Made by a program: the position numbers and the translations under genes. A stretch of 64,000 nt of DNA from Hydrogenovibrio sp. 3SP14C1 (GTDB lineage: Bacteria; Pseudomonadota; Gammaproteobacteria; Thiomicrospirales; Thiomicrospiraceae). Shown here one piece after another: positions 1 to 8,007 of the stretch. Below the pieces are notes generated by a model that worked only from the letters and a program-made list of their open reading frames with translations, made no database searches and was not told the origin of the DNA. The stretch lies in NCBI RefSeq assembly GCF_029625905.1, contig NZ_JARTLM010000004.1:124001-188000 (forward strand). Reading direction: 5' to 3'. Positions within the stretch are counted from its first letter, which is position 1. The number at the start of each line of letters is the position of its first letter.

Positions 1-70
1 TTCTAATTCCAATCAATTATTTTAATGAGCTGAATTTTTCAACCGATTTATAACATTTTTAAATCAAAGA

Positions 71-95
71 AAAACACCCAGGCCTGGGTGCTTTT
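71..95 (-). terminator. Intrinsic terminator of the RND operon, built on the iterated palindrome
   Basis: A perfect 16-bp inverted repeat at 75-90 with CCAGGCCTGG at its centre is flanked by A-runs and T-runs. Read on the minus strand it is followed by a T-run, and it lies just past the stop of the RND permease. Bases 1-70 hold nothing else recognisable. Confidence 0.7.
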
Positions 96-110
96 GAACC
101 TATTAATAAA

Positions 111-3100
111 CTACTTCACCTGAGGAATACGGAACCACAATGCATATAAGGCAGGTAAGAAAAGCAAGGTCAACAAGGTTCCCACCCCAATGCCTCCAAT
201 CAACACATACGCCAAAGGCCCCCAAAACGTATTGGTGGTGAGTGGAATAAACGCCAAAATCGCGGCCAATGCCGTTAATAAAACGGGTCTTGCTCGACGC
301 AATGTGGCATCAATCAACGCCTCTTTCGGCGCCATATTTTGCTTTTGGTTATCATTGATCTGCCCCACCAAAATCAGCGTATTTCGCATTAAAATGCCCG
401 CCAATCCGATCAACCCTAAAGTGGCGACAAACCCAAACGGCTGTGAAAACAGCAACAATGCCGCCACGGCACCAATCAACCCCAACGGAGCCGTTACCAA
501 TACCATAAAGGTGCCTAAAAAACTTTGCATATTCAGCATGACCAAGGTCACCATCAACAACACCATAACGGGCATCAAGGTCTGAATGGATGCTTGTGCC
601 TTGCCGGATTGTTCCACTGAACCGCCAATTTCTAAACGAACGCCATTCGGCAGATTTTCGCGTAATTCTGCCATATTGTTCCATATCGCCATCGTGACAT
701 CGGGCGGCTGCGCGCCTTCCACTTCGGCATTGATATTAATATAAGGGGTACGATTGCGGCGCTTCAGAACAGGGTTATTAAACACCACTTTCAAACCGGC
801 CAATTGCTGCAACGGCACTTTTGCGCCCTCTTGAGTTTCAATCGGCAAACTTTCCAGCTGTTTAAGCTCTTCGCCGCATGAAAAATGGGTAAAGCTCGTT
901 AATAAAATCCGCCGAGTATTCTCTCGCAACTCGGCTTGCGTCCGACCTCTTAAAGCTTGTTGTAACTGTTGCGACAAACTTAATGGTGTTACTCCTAATA
1001 AGGCAAGACGATCTAAATCATAGTTCAGCTCAATCGCTGGGCTCTTTTCACTCCACTCCAGATGCGGATCATAGATATGCTCATTCTCCGCCATTTTTTT
1101 GCGCACTTGTTCTCCCACATCGCGCAATACGTCCAAGTCATCGCCCATCACCCGGAAGGTTACTGGCCAAACCACTGGTGGACCATACAACAAGGCATGC
1201 ACTCGGACACGGGCGGCATCAAAATGCCCCTCTGCGATATAATTCTGCAACCGTGTTTTGAGTTGATTCCGTGCTTCAGCATCCGAAGTGACAATAATCA
1301 ATTTGGCAAATGCAGGATTCGGCAATTCTGGATTCAAGGCCAAGAAAAAACGCGGCGCCCCTTGCCCGATGTAACTGCTTAAGGTTTTGACCTCGGGCTG
1401 CTGTCGCACATACGCTTCAACTTGATGCGCTAAATCATCTGTGACCTGCTGGCTAGACCCTTCCGGCAAATAAATATCCACCATCAGTTCCGGACGGTCA
1501 GAACTCGGGAAAAATTGTTTTTCGACCAGCTTCGCCATCCCAAAGACCGACACTAAAAAGATCCCTAATGTCACACCCACCACGGTTTTACGGTAGCGCA
1601 CACAACGATAAATCCATGTCGATAAAAAGCGTGTTAATCGATTATCAGGCGCACCACTTTCATGAACGGCTTGTTTTTCCACATCAGGCAGAAATTTAAA
1701 ACCAAGATACGGCGTGAAAGTAACCGCGACCAGCCAAGATAGCAACAACGCGAACGCTAGAATCCAGAAAATATTACCGGCATATTCCCCAACATTGGAG
1801 GCCGCAAATCCAATTGGCACAAAACCGACCACCGTCACCAAGGTTCCAAACAACATTGGTGAAGCCGTCACAGTCCATGCGTAAGCTGCTGCTTTGGTTC
1901 TTTCAAACCCTTCTTCCATTTTCACCAGCATCATTTCAATGGAGATAATGGCATCATCGACCAGTAACCCTAAAGATAGAATCAAAGCCCCTAGGGTAAT
2001 CCGGTCGAGGTTCTTATCGGTCAATTGCATTAAGAAAAAGGTTAAGGCCAATGTCAGCGGAATTGCCAACGCCACCACAACCCCTGCGCGCCAACCTAAT
2101 GCTAAGAAGCTCACTGCCAGCACAACCAACACCGCCATTAAAAATTTTAACTGAAAGGCATTTACCGCCAACTCAATGGCATCCCCTTGGTTGGTGACTT
2201 TCTCTAAGGTCACGCCTTGCGGTAAGTTAGGTTGCCAGTTTTGAGTAAAGGTCGATAAACGGTCTGATAATGCCAAGCCGTTATGGCCTTTTTGCATGAC
2301 CACGCCCAGTAACAATGCATCTTGTCCCTGATTGCGAATTTTAAATTTGCTCGGTTTTTCAAACCCACGCGTAATCGTAGCGAAATCTGACAGGTGCATC
2401 ACCTGCCCTTTCACTGCAATTGGAACCTGACGAATTTCATCAAGCGAATTGCGCTCTGCGGTTTGACGTAGATAGACTCGAGGTCCAATGGTTTCCACAA
2501 ATCCAGATGGCGCAATAGCTTGATAAGCATTTAGATTTTGCAAAAGTTGCTGTTGCGTCACCCCCAATGCTTTCATTTTGGCGGCATTAAAGGTGATTTG
2601 AATCTGCTGCGTCTGTTCTCCCAGTAAATTGACCTTTTGCACCCCGTTCACACGCAACAGCGCATCCCGTGTTTTTTCCGCTGTCTGCAACCAATCTGCA
2701 TAATTGAGATCGCCCTGAGTTAACGAGTAAAGTGTAAAATAAACATCGGCAAAATCGTCATTCACAAAGGGCCCTTGCACCCCTTGAGGCAAAGCGCCTT
2801 TCAAATCCAACATGCGCTTACGGACTTGATAAAACTGATCTTCAACAGCTTCGGGAGGCGTATATTCCTTAAAGGTCACCAGCATCGTCACTTCACCGGG
2901 GCGAGCGGTAGTTTCCACAAAGTCGAAATACGCCACTTGTTGTAGTTTTTTCTCAATCGGGTCGGCGACCTGATTTTGCATTTGTTCTGCCGTGGCACCT
3001 GGCCAGTTGGCAGACACCACCATCACTTTAATAGTAAAGTTCGGATCTTCGGCACGCCCCAGATTAATAAACGAAACTGTTCCCACCAGAATAGACAACA

Positions 3101-3167
3101 AAATAAAGTACAACGTAATCGCTTTGTGCTTAACCGCTAATTCTGACAAGTTAAAACGCTGCATCAT
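111..3167 (-). CDS. RND-family efflux pump inner-membrane permease (AcrB/HAE1-like)
   Basis: Proton-driven tripartite efflux transporter of the resistance-nodulation-division superfamily. At 1018 aa it has the usual family length. There is an N-terminal membrane helix at about residues 17-37, a large periplasmic domain, a helix bundle from about residue 340, then a repeat of the same plan in the C-terminal half. The paired acidic residues of the proton relay are visible as LLVDDA (Asp404-Asp405). The start overlaps the stop of the upstream adaptor gene in an ATGA, so the two are translationally coupled. No outer-membrane channel (TolC-like) gene lies nearby, so the pump presumably borrows one encoded elsewhere. 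The substrate cannot be told from sequence; drugs, dyes or detergents are the family norm. No heavy-metal signature was noticed. Confidence 0.93.
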   Translation of the reverse strand: MMQRFNLSELAVKHKAITLYFILLSILVGTVSFINLGRAEDPNFTIKVMVVSANWPGATAEQMQNQVADPIEKKLQQVAYFDFVETTARPGEVTMLVTFKEYTPPEAVEDQFYQVRKRMLDLKGALPQGVQGPFVNDDFADVYFTLYSLTQGDLNYADWLQTAEKTRDALLRVNGVQKVNLLGEQTQQIQITFNAAKMKALGVTQQQLLQNLNAYQAIAPSGFVETIGPRVYLRQTAERNSLDEIRQVPIAVKGQVMHLSDFATITRGFEKPSKFKIRNQGQDALLLGVVMQKGHNGLALSDRLSTFTQNWQPNLPQGVTLEKVTNQGDAIELAVNAFQLKFLMAVLVVLAVSFLALGWRAGVVVALAIPLTLALTFFLMQLTDKNLDRITLGALILSLGLLVDDAIISIEMMLVKMEEGFERTKAAAYAWTVTASPMLFGTLVTVVGFVPIGFAASNVGEYAGNIFWILAFALLLSWLVAVTFTPYLGFKFLPDVEKQAVHESGAPDNRLTRFLSTWIYRCVRYRKTVVGVTLGIFLVSVFGMAKLVEKQFFPSSDRPELMVDIYLPEGSSQQVTDDLAHQVEAYVRQQPEVKTLSSYIGQGAPRFFLALNPELPNPAFAKLIIVTSDAEARNQLKTRLQNYIAEGHFDAARVRVHALLYGPPVVWPVTFRVMGDDLDVLRDVGEQVRKKMAENEHIYDPHLEWSEKSPAIELNYDLDRLALLGVTPLSLSQQLQQALRGRTQAELRENTRRILLTSFTHFSCGEELKQLESLPIETQEGAKVPLQQLAGLKVVFNNPVLKRRNRTPYININAEVEGAQPPDVTMAIWNNMAELRENLPNGVRLEIGGSVEQSGKAQASIQTLMPVMVLLMVTLVMLNMQSFLGTFMVLVTAPLGLIGAVAALLLFSQPFGFVATLGLIGLAGILMRNTLILVGQINDNQKQNMAPKEALIDATLRRARPVLLTALAAILAFIPLTTNTFWGPLAYVLIGGIGVGTLLTLLFLPALYALWFRIPQVK

Positions 3168-4201
3168 GGACGCACACTCACAGATTGGCCTTCAACCAAC
3201 GCATGAGTGCCTTGTTTGACGACTTGCGCCTGTTCTTCTAAGTCAGCTTCGATGATAGCGAATTCATTCGTCATCTGCGTGACGGTAACCGGTTTAGCCG
3301 TGACATGTTGGTCTTCTATCAACCAAACATAACTGTGCTCTCCTTTATTAAACACAGCGGTGATCGGTAATTGCTGTTTGTGCTTAAAAACGGTTTGAAA
3401 GTGAAGTTGCACCACGCTGCCTAACGGCAAAGAGCGTGAACAATGAAGTAATTGATAACGTGCTTGATACTGTAACCCCGAAACGGAATTGAGCGGGTTT
3501 TTGACGCGCATTGATACCTGACAGTGCCCCGGGTGATCGACCCCGGTTAACGAAGCGGATTGAATGTCACTTGTAATTCGGTTAGCCGGTAAAGACACTT
3601 CTGCTTCAGCCAGCTCACTCACGACCTGGAAAACAGGCTGTCCGGCCGGCACCATTTGCCCGGCTTCTACAGAGACCTGACTGACCGTACCAGTTACCGG
3701 CGATTTCAAAACACTGTAATCCAGTTGGTTTTGCGCCAACTTCAACGCCGCTTGAGCCGCAATCATTGATTGACGACTTTCTGTTTCATAGGTTTCAGCG
3801 CGTTGTAGTTGCTGTAAGCTAATCAACTTATCACGATAAAGCTTGGCAAGCCGTTGACTTTCTCGGGCGGCATTTTCCATATTGGATCGCGCAGACGCTA
3901 GGTTGGCTTTCGCTTGTTCTACTGACAACTTTAAGTCAGCCTGATCAAGTGTTGCTAACACCTGCCCCTTTTTAACCAATTCTCCTAACTCAACCGAACG
4001 CTGTTTGACCTGCCCTGCAACTCGAAAACTCAATGTAAATTGATAACGTGGCTGAAGGGTTCCGGTCAATTGCCAACGGTCGGGAGAAGGAGTTGCCACA
4101 TGAACGGCTTCCACCCAACGAGATTCAGAGGAAGCGTCGCTCGCAAAAACGGAAGGCGTGTGCCAAGCCAACAAATAACAACATAAAGTTAAAAAGCGCA
4201 T
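3164..4201 (-). CDS. RND efflux periplasmic adaptor (membrane fusion protein)
   Basis: Periplasmic adaptor that links the RND permease to an outer-membrane channel. The 345-aa product begins with a signal peptide (hydrophobic stretch, cleavage likely after VFA near residue 20). It then has a lipoyl/barrel-sandwich half, a helical coiled-coil hairpin at about residues 90-150 rich in Ala, Gln and Leu, the second lipoyl half, and a beta-barrel C-terminus. No lipobox Cys follows the signal, so it is probably soluble or weakly anchored. It is the first gene of a two-gene operon and overlaps the permease by 4 bp. It is divergent from the AlkC-type gene across 183 bp, which must hold both promoters. 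Confidence 0.9.
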   Translation of the reverse strand: MRFLTLCCYLLAWHTPSVFASDASSESRWVEAVHVATPSPDRWQLTGTLQPRYQFTLSFRVAGQVKQRSVELGELVKKGQVLATLDQADLKLSVEQAKANLASARSNMENAARESQRLAKLYRDKLISLQQLQRAETYETESRQSMIAAQAALKLAQNQLDYSVLKSPVTGTVSQVSVEAGQMVPAGQPVFQVVSELAEAEVSLPANRITSDIQSASLTGVDHPGHCQVSMRVKNPLNSVSGLQYQARYQLLHCSRSLPLGSVVQLHFQTVFKHKQQLPITAVFNKGEHSYVWLIEDQHVTAKPVTVTQMTNEFAIIEADLEEQAQVVKQGTHALVEGQSVSVRP

Positions 4202-4305
4202 AAAGTCTCTTCTAGCATTTTATATAAGAAAATCATCATAAATGTTTAAACTCAAAAAGTCACCGTTTACGCAATTATTTCCATAGTATGCAACTGGAAA
4301 AATGA

Positions 4306-4314
4306 CAGGCCTGG
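4306..4314. repeat. Near-copy of the iterated palindrome (CAGGCCTGG)
   Basis: Reads ACAGGCCTGGG; the first base differs from the exact 10-mer. It lies in the 183-bp divergent intergenic region between the RND operon and the AlkC-type gene. Confidence 0.6.
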
Positions 4315-4384
4315 GAGAAATTCATCCCTTCATGAGATACAACAAACGTTTTGAATTCATCATAAACGCGCTAAACTAAATGCC

Positions 4385-5464
4385 ATGAATCCTTTAAAAG
4401 ACTTTTACAATGCGAATCTCATTCAAGCGCTGGCAGAGACCATTTCGCTTTATGAGCCTAATTTTAATTGTGATGCATTTCAAAAAGCCGTTCTGAATAA
4501 CGAATGGCAAACGCTTGAGCTAAAGCAACGCATTCAAACAATCAGCCTAACCCTGAATCGGTTCCTGCCAAAAGACTTTGCCCAAGCCGCACAGATACTG
4601 ACACAAACGGCTCAACACTTTAAAGGATTTGAATATATTTTCTTTCCGGATTATATCGAGCAGTTCGGGCAAGATTACTATGACATTTCCGTTCAGGCCT
4701 TAGAAGCCATGACGTCTTATTCTTCTGCCGAATTTGCTGTGCGTCCTTTGATTGAACGTTATCCGCAAAAAATGATGGCGCAACTATTACAATGGGCGCA
4801 GTCAGAAAACGAACACGTGCGACGTCTGGCCAGCGAAGGCTGTCGTCCACGCCTTCCCTGGGCGAAAACCTTGAAGAGCTTTCAACAAGATCCTAGCCCT
4901 ATTTTTCCTATTCTAAAAGCGCTAAAACAAGACGATAGTCGCTACGTACGTAAAAGCGTCGCAAATAATTTAAATGACATCTCCAAAGACCACCCTGACC
5001 TTATTCTGCAAACCGCACAAAATTGGCTTGGGCAACACCCTCATACTGACTGGATTTTAAAACATGGCTGTCGAACATTGCTCAAACAAGGACACCCTGA
5101 AGTCCTTGCCTTATTTGGCTATGCCAAGCCAGATCATATCAAGCTATTAACCTTTACTGTGCCTGAGAAAGTAAGGATAGGTTCCAACCTGAATTTAATT
5201 ATTGAGATACAAGCACAACAAGCAATACTGGGAAAGGTTCGTATAGAGATTGCCTTACATTACCGTCGAGCTAACGGGCAACTGTCTCGCAAGCTGTTTA
5301 AAATAGCGGAAGGGGATTATGGTCAGCAAAAAAACATCGAAAAAGCTTTCCCTTTCAAACCGCTATCCACCCGGCATTATTATCCGGGCGAACACTGGCT
5401 GACCTTAATGATCAATGGTCAGCCAATGGCTGAAAAGTCATTTGAGCTGGTTGGAACCCCTTAA
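4385..5464 (+). CDS. alkC: AlkC-type DNA alkylation repair glycosylase with C-terminal Ig-like domain
   Basis: Predicted 3-methyladenine DNA glycosylase of the HEAT-like-repeat AlkC/AlkD superfamily, which excises alkylated bases. Residues 1 to about 240 form a helical repeat domain; the segment with RRLASEGCRPRLPW and DDSRYVRKSVANNLND is typical of AlkC and AlkD. From about residue 245 the sequence changes to alternating beta strands ending at residue 359, matching the immunoglobulin-like extension known in the AlkC branch and absent from AlkD. The gene stands alone, convergent with the RDD gene and overlapping its end by 4 bp. The family call is firm. The exact lesion range (3mA, 3mC, 1mA) is inferred from family knowledge. 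Confidence 0.82.
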   Translation: MNPLKDFYNANLIQALAETISLYEPNFNCDAFQKAVLNNEWQTLELKQRIQTISLTLNRFLPKDFAQAAQILTQTAQHFKGFEYIFFPDYIEQFGQDYYDISVQALEAMTSYSSAEFAVRPLIERYPQKMMAQLLQWAQSENEHVRRLASEGCRPRLPWAKTLKSFQQDPSPIFPILKALKQDDSRYVRKSVANNLNDISKDHPDLILQTAQNWLGQHPHTDWILKHGCRTLLKQGHPEVLALFGYAKPDHIKLLTFTVPEKVRIGSNLNLIIEIQAQQAILGKVRIEIALHYRRANGQLSRKLFKIAEGDYGQQKNIEKAFPFKPLSTRHYYPGEHWLTLMINGQPMAEKSFELVGTP

Positions 5465-5976
5465 GATTTGTTCACCACTAATGTACTGGCGATAAAATCG
5501 TGCAACCCTTGTTTACGCGCGGTGAAAGCAATCATAATAAAGCCAATCAACAACAGAATGGCCGAAAGGTATTTTGAGAAAAAGCGCACCGTCGCACGCA
5601 CCCAAGAAATGCGTTGATTGGCATAATCGGTCACCTGAATGCCAAATGCCATTTTGCCGAATGTCGCTTGTTTGCTCGACGACTCCATCAAAGAAAAATA
5701 CGCCCAGCTCACTAAGATAGAAAGCAAATCCATAAAGTTGCCATTACGAGTCATTTCGCCTTCTGCATTAAAATCGATCACCCCAAACATCGCAAAAATA
5801 AACCCTAACAACACCAGAACGAAGGTCAATAAAATTGCGTCAATTAGATAAGCAACAGCGCGCTTCCAAAACCCGGCATAGGGTTGCTTTATCTCAGAAA
5901 GAGTTTCTTCTGTGGCTGCCGCTTGAGCGGCATTGTCAGTCATCACTTCGTCAGAAGCCGGTGTTTTATTTTCCAT
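5461..5976 (-). CDS. RDD family integral membrane protein
   Basis: Protein of 171 aa with an acidic, Ala-rich cytoplasmic N-terminus (about 35 residues) and then the RDD domain. Three hydrophobic segments are visible at about residues 42-66, 85-103 and 135-152, and the motif TFGKMAFGIQV lies between the second and third. RDD proteins are membrane proteins of mostly unknown function; some have been implicated in transport or stress tolerance. The start is preceded by an AGAAGGATTTT Shine-Dalgarno region. The stop overlaps the convergent alkC stop. There are no functional partners in an operon, so no specific role is proposed. Confidence 0.85.
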   Translation of the reverse strand: MENKTPASDEVMTDNAAQAAATEETLSEIKQPYAGFWKRAVAYLIDAILLTFVLVLLGFIFAMFGVIDFNAEGEMTRNGNFMDLLSILVSWAYFSLMESSSKQATFGKMAFGIQVTDYANQRISWVRATVRFFSKYLSAILLLIGFIMIAFTARKQGLHDFIASTLVVNKS

Positions 5977-6006
5977 AAATTAAAATCCTTCTCTTAGGTT
6001 TTTCAA

Positions 6007-6726
6007 TTAAAAATGAATTAATGCCGTTCCGTTTTCTTTTAGCCACTGCTTATGCATTTCGTACTCTGGGTTATGCTCAGCAACTAACTGCCAGTATTGG
6101 GACGAATGATTGGCATGTACCAAGTGGCATAACTCATGTTGAATCACATAATCAATCACCGCTTTTGGTGCCATCGCCAAACGCCAGTTAAATTGAATAC
6201 GACCATCCGGATAACAACTGCCCCAGCGGGACTTATAATTGCGCACGGTCACTTCAGTGGGCGAAACCGCTATCTGCTCAGCGAACACAGGAACCTTTTC
6301 CATCAAATAAGCCTGTAGTTGACGGGTTAAAAAAGTCACTACCTTCTTTCTGGCTGTGGCCTCAGGTGCCTTTAAAGCACGTGCCGTATTCATATAAGCG
6401 GTTAAACAAGCGCCATCCAACTCAACTTTAAGGGATTTAACTGCTGTTTTATGGTCTTCTTTATACAGAATTTTTTCGCCAAACAAGAGCAGTTCATGCC
6501 CTGATTTTAACACCAGTTTTTTCGGCATTTCTGCTTGGTGTTTACGAATTTGGTCCAGCAACCATTCTTTTTCATTTGCAACGAGTGACTCAATCGTTAA
6601 ATCAGAAAATTGTTTCGGAACCATTAATGCGATTCGATCCGGTTCTACCTTCAATCCAATCGACCCTCGTCGTGACGTTTTTACGACTTCAATCGTTTCG
6701 TTATCGAGCTGTAATACTTGCGCCAT
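6007..6726 (-). CDS. YgjP/WSS1-like zinc metallopeptidase
   Basis: Predicted M48-like metalloprotein of the YgjP (DUF45) family, 239 aa. The zinc site is clear: HELCH at residues 197-201 inside VIQHELCHLVHANHS, with the preceding WGSCYPDG and FNWRL motifs typical of the family. The third ligand is probably His or Glu downstream in VAEHNPEYE. There is no signal peptide, so the protein is cytoplasmic. The family is related to SprT and WSS1 proteases, but its substrates in bacteria are not established. It lies 30 bp upstream of the RDD gene on the same strand, so the two may be co-transcribed. Confidence 0.85.
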   Translation of the reverse strand: MAQVLQLDNETIEVVKTSRRGSIGLKVEPDRIALMVPKQFSDLTIESLVANEKEWLLDQIRKHQAEMPKKLVLKSGHELLLFGEKILYKEDHKTAVKSLKVELDGACLTAYMNTARALKAPEATARKKVVTFLTRQLQAYLMEKVPVFAEQIAVSPTEVTVRNYKSRWGSCYPDGRIQFNWRLAMAPKAVIDYVIQHELCHLVHANHSSQYWQLVAEHNPEYEMHKQWLKENGTALIHF

Positions 6727-6820
6727 TTAACAAACCATTCTGCTTAAGTTCACAAGATTGTACTGTAAAAGACGTCTGTATTTTCATTTCTTAACGACAA
6801 TTTTAGATTAAAATATTCCC

Positions 6821-7723
6821 ATGACAGTCACTTCAAACATCGCCCCCTTCGAACTTCATTTCACCGTACAACAGAGTGAAAAAACACTTTTAGAGGCGCT
6901 TTCTGAACAGTTACCGAGCAATGTTCATTTCTCTAACCAACAGCTGAAACGTTTTTGCCAGCAAGGCGCTGTTTGGGTTTCTGAACCTTTAAACCAACCC
7001 CAGAAACACTCTAAAAAAACGCGTGTTCGCCGCGCAAAAAAAGTGCTAAAAGAAGGGGCTGAGGTGTCTTTTTACTTCAATGAAGCCGTCTTAAATACAG
7101 AAATTTCACCCCCTGTTTTAATAGAAGACTGTGGTGATTTTAGTGTTTGGTACAAACCGAAAGGGGTGTTGTCGCAAGGATCGAAATGGGGAGACCATAC
7201 CACGCTCAATCGTTGGATAGAAACGCAATACGCTTTTGAAACACCCCCTGAAAAAAGGCCTTGCTGGATTATCCATCGGCTGGATAAAGCGACGGACGGT
7301 TTGATGCTGATTGCTCATAGTAAAAAATCGGCTCAACGCTTGGCACATCGCTTCGAGACACACCAAATCGGTAAAACTTACCAGGCCTGGGTAAAAGGAC
7401 AGTTTAGCGAGCAAGAACGCTCATTTGACCAGGAAGTGGATGGCAAGCCCGCTTTAAGCTTTGCCCGCCAACTCTTTTACGATGCGGACAATCAATGTAG
7501 TTTGGTTCAAGTCAACATTGCTACTGGGCGGAAGCATCAAATCAGAGTCCATCTTTCAAATGCTGGCTTCCCAATTATCGGGGACCGATTATATGGCGAT
7601 GCGCAAGAAGGTGATCCCGACTTGCAACTGACCGCTGTCGAAATTACCTTTTTATCCCCGCAAGGTACCATTGAACAACGGTTTCAATTACCTGACAACC
7701 TCCAGCCAAGTGTCTCGATTTAA
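6821..7723 (+). CDS. RluA-family pseudouridine synthase
   Basis: Converts uridine to pseudouridine in rRNA or tRNA. The product is 300 aa. An S4-like RNA-binding region occupies about residues 20-95 (QLKRFCQQGAVWV), followed by the catalytic domain with the signature HRLDKATDGL, in which Asp155 is the expected catalytic aspartate. The later GRKHQIRVHLS motif is also diagnostic of RluA/RsuA-type enzymes. The modified RNA position cannot be assigned from sequence alone. The gene carries one copy of CCAGGCCTGG (7381-7390) read as Gln-Ala-Trp. Its stop overlaps the end of a convergent small lipoprotein gene. Confidence 0.9.
   Translation: MTVTSNIAPFELHFTVQQSEKTLLEALSEQLPSNVHFSNQQLKRFCQQGAVWVSEPLNQPQKHSKKTRVRRAKKVLKEGAEVSFYFNEAVLNTEISPPVLIEDCGDFSVWYKPKGVLSQGSKWGDHTTLNRWIETQYAFETPPEKRPCWIIHRLDKATDGLMLIAHSKKSAQRLAHRFETHQIGKTYQAWVKGQFSEQERSFDQEVDGKPALSFARQLFYDADNQCSLVQVNIATGRKHQIRVHLSNAGFPIIGDRLYGDAQEGDPDLQLTAVEITFLSPQGTIEQRFQLPDNLQPSVSI
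7381..7390. repeat. Iterated palindrome CCAGGCCTGG, coding copy
   Basis: Exact copy inside the RluA-type gene, read in frame as Gln-Ala-Trp (KTYQAWVKG). Confidence 0.9.
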
Positions 7724-7875
7724 TCAAGCTTATCCGCTTCCCTGCTCAATTCTTGATGAGATTTCTCCGCCGCGTCTTTTTGGTATTCTTTTTCATACGC
7801 TCTTTCTTCCGTTGAGCTACACCCATAAACGCTCAAAAACCCCAACAACAAGACACTGCTCCAAATTTTTTTCAT
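7720..7875 (-). CDS. Very small lipoprotein (51 aa)
   Basis: A short reading frame of 51 codons opens with MKKIWSSVLLLGF and a lipobox-like SVYGC, giving Cys19 as the predicted lipidated residue. The mature part is only about 33 residues, highly charged and free of Cys (STEERAYEKEYQ onward, ending in DKLD), and is likely a single helix. A GGTAAT region precedes the ATG, so the ribosome site is weak. The gene is convergent with the pseudouridine synthase gene, with a 3-4 bp overlap, and divergent from korA. Function is unknown. Small entericidin-like or Lpp-like lipoproteins are a loose analogy only, based on size and architecture. Confidence 0.6.
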   Translation of the reverse strand: MKKIWSSVLLLGFLSVYGCSSTEERAYEKEYQKDAAEKSHQELSREADKLD

Positions 7876-8007
7876 GCTGATTACCTTTTTTACTTAAAAA
7901 ACCACGTTATATTGACAGATTCACAGTGTATCCTAGTTTTGATTGTTCTAGAATAAAGACATTATCGTTTCAATCCATTTAGCGCCTAAAAAGCTTAGAG
8001 GAAAATC

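Noticed and set aside
4695-4700. Other AGGCCT words (for example near 4695, 7256, 21192, 38669, 47504, 54785 and 61004)
   Set aside because: These share only the 6-bp core and lack the CC and GG flanks, so they are not counted as copies of the palindrome.
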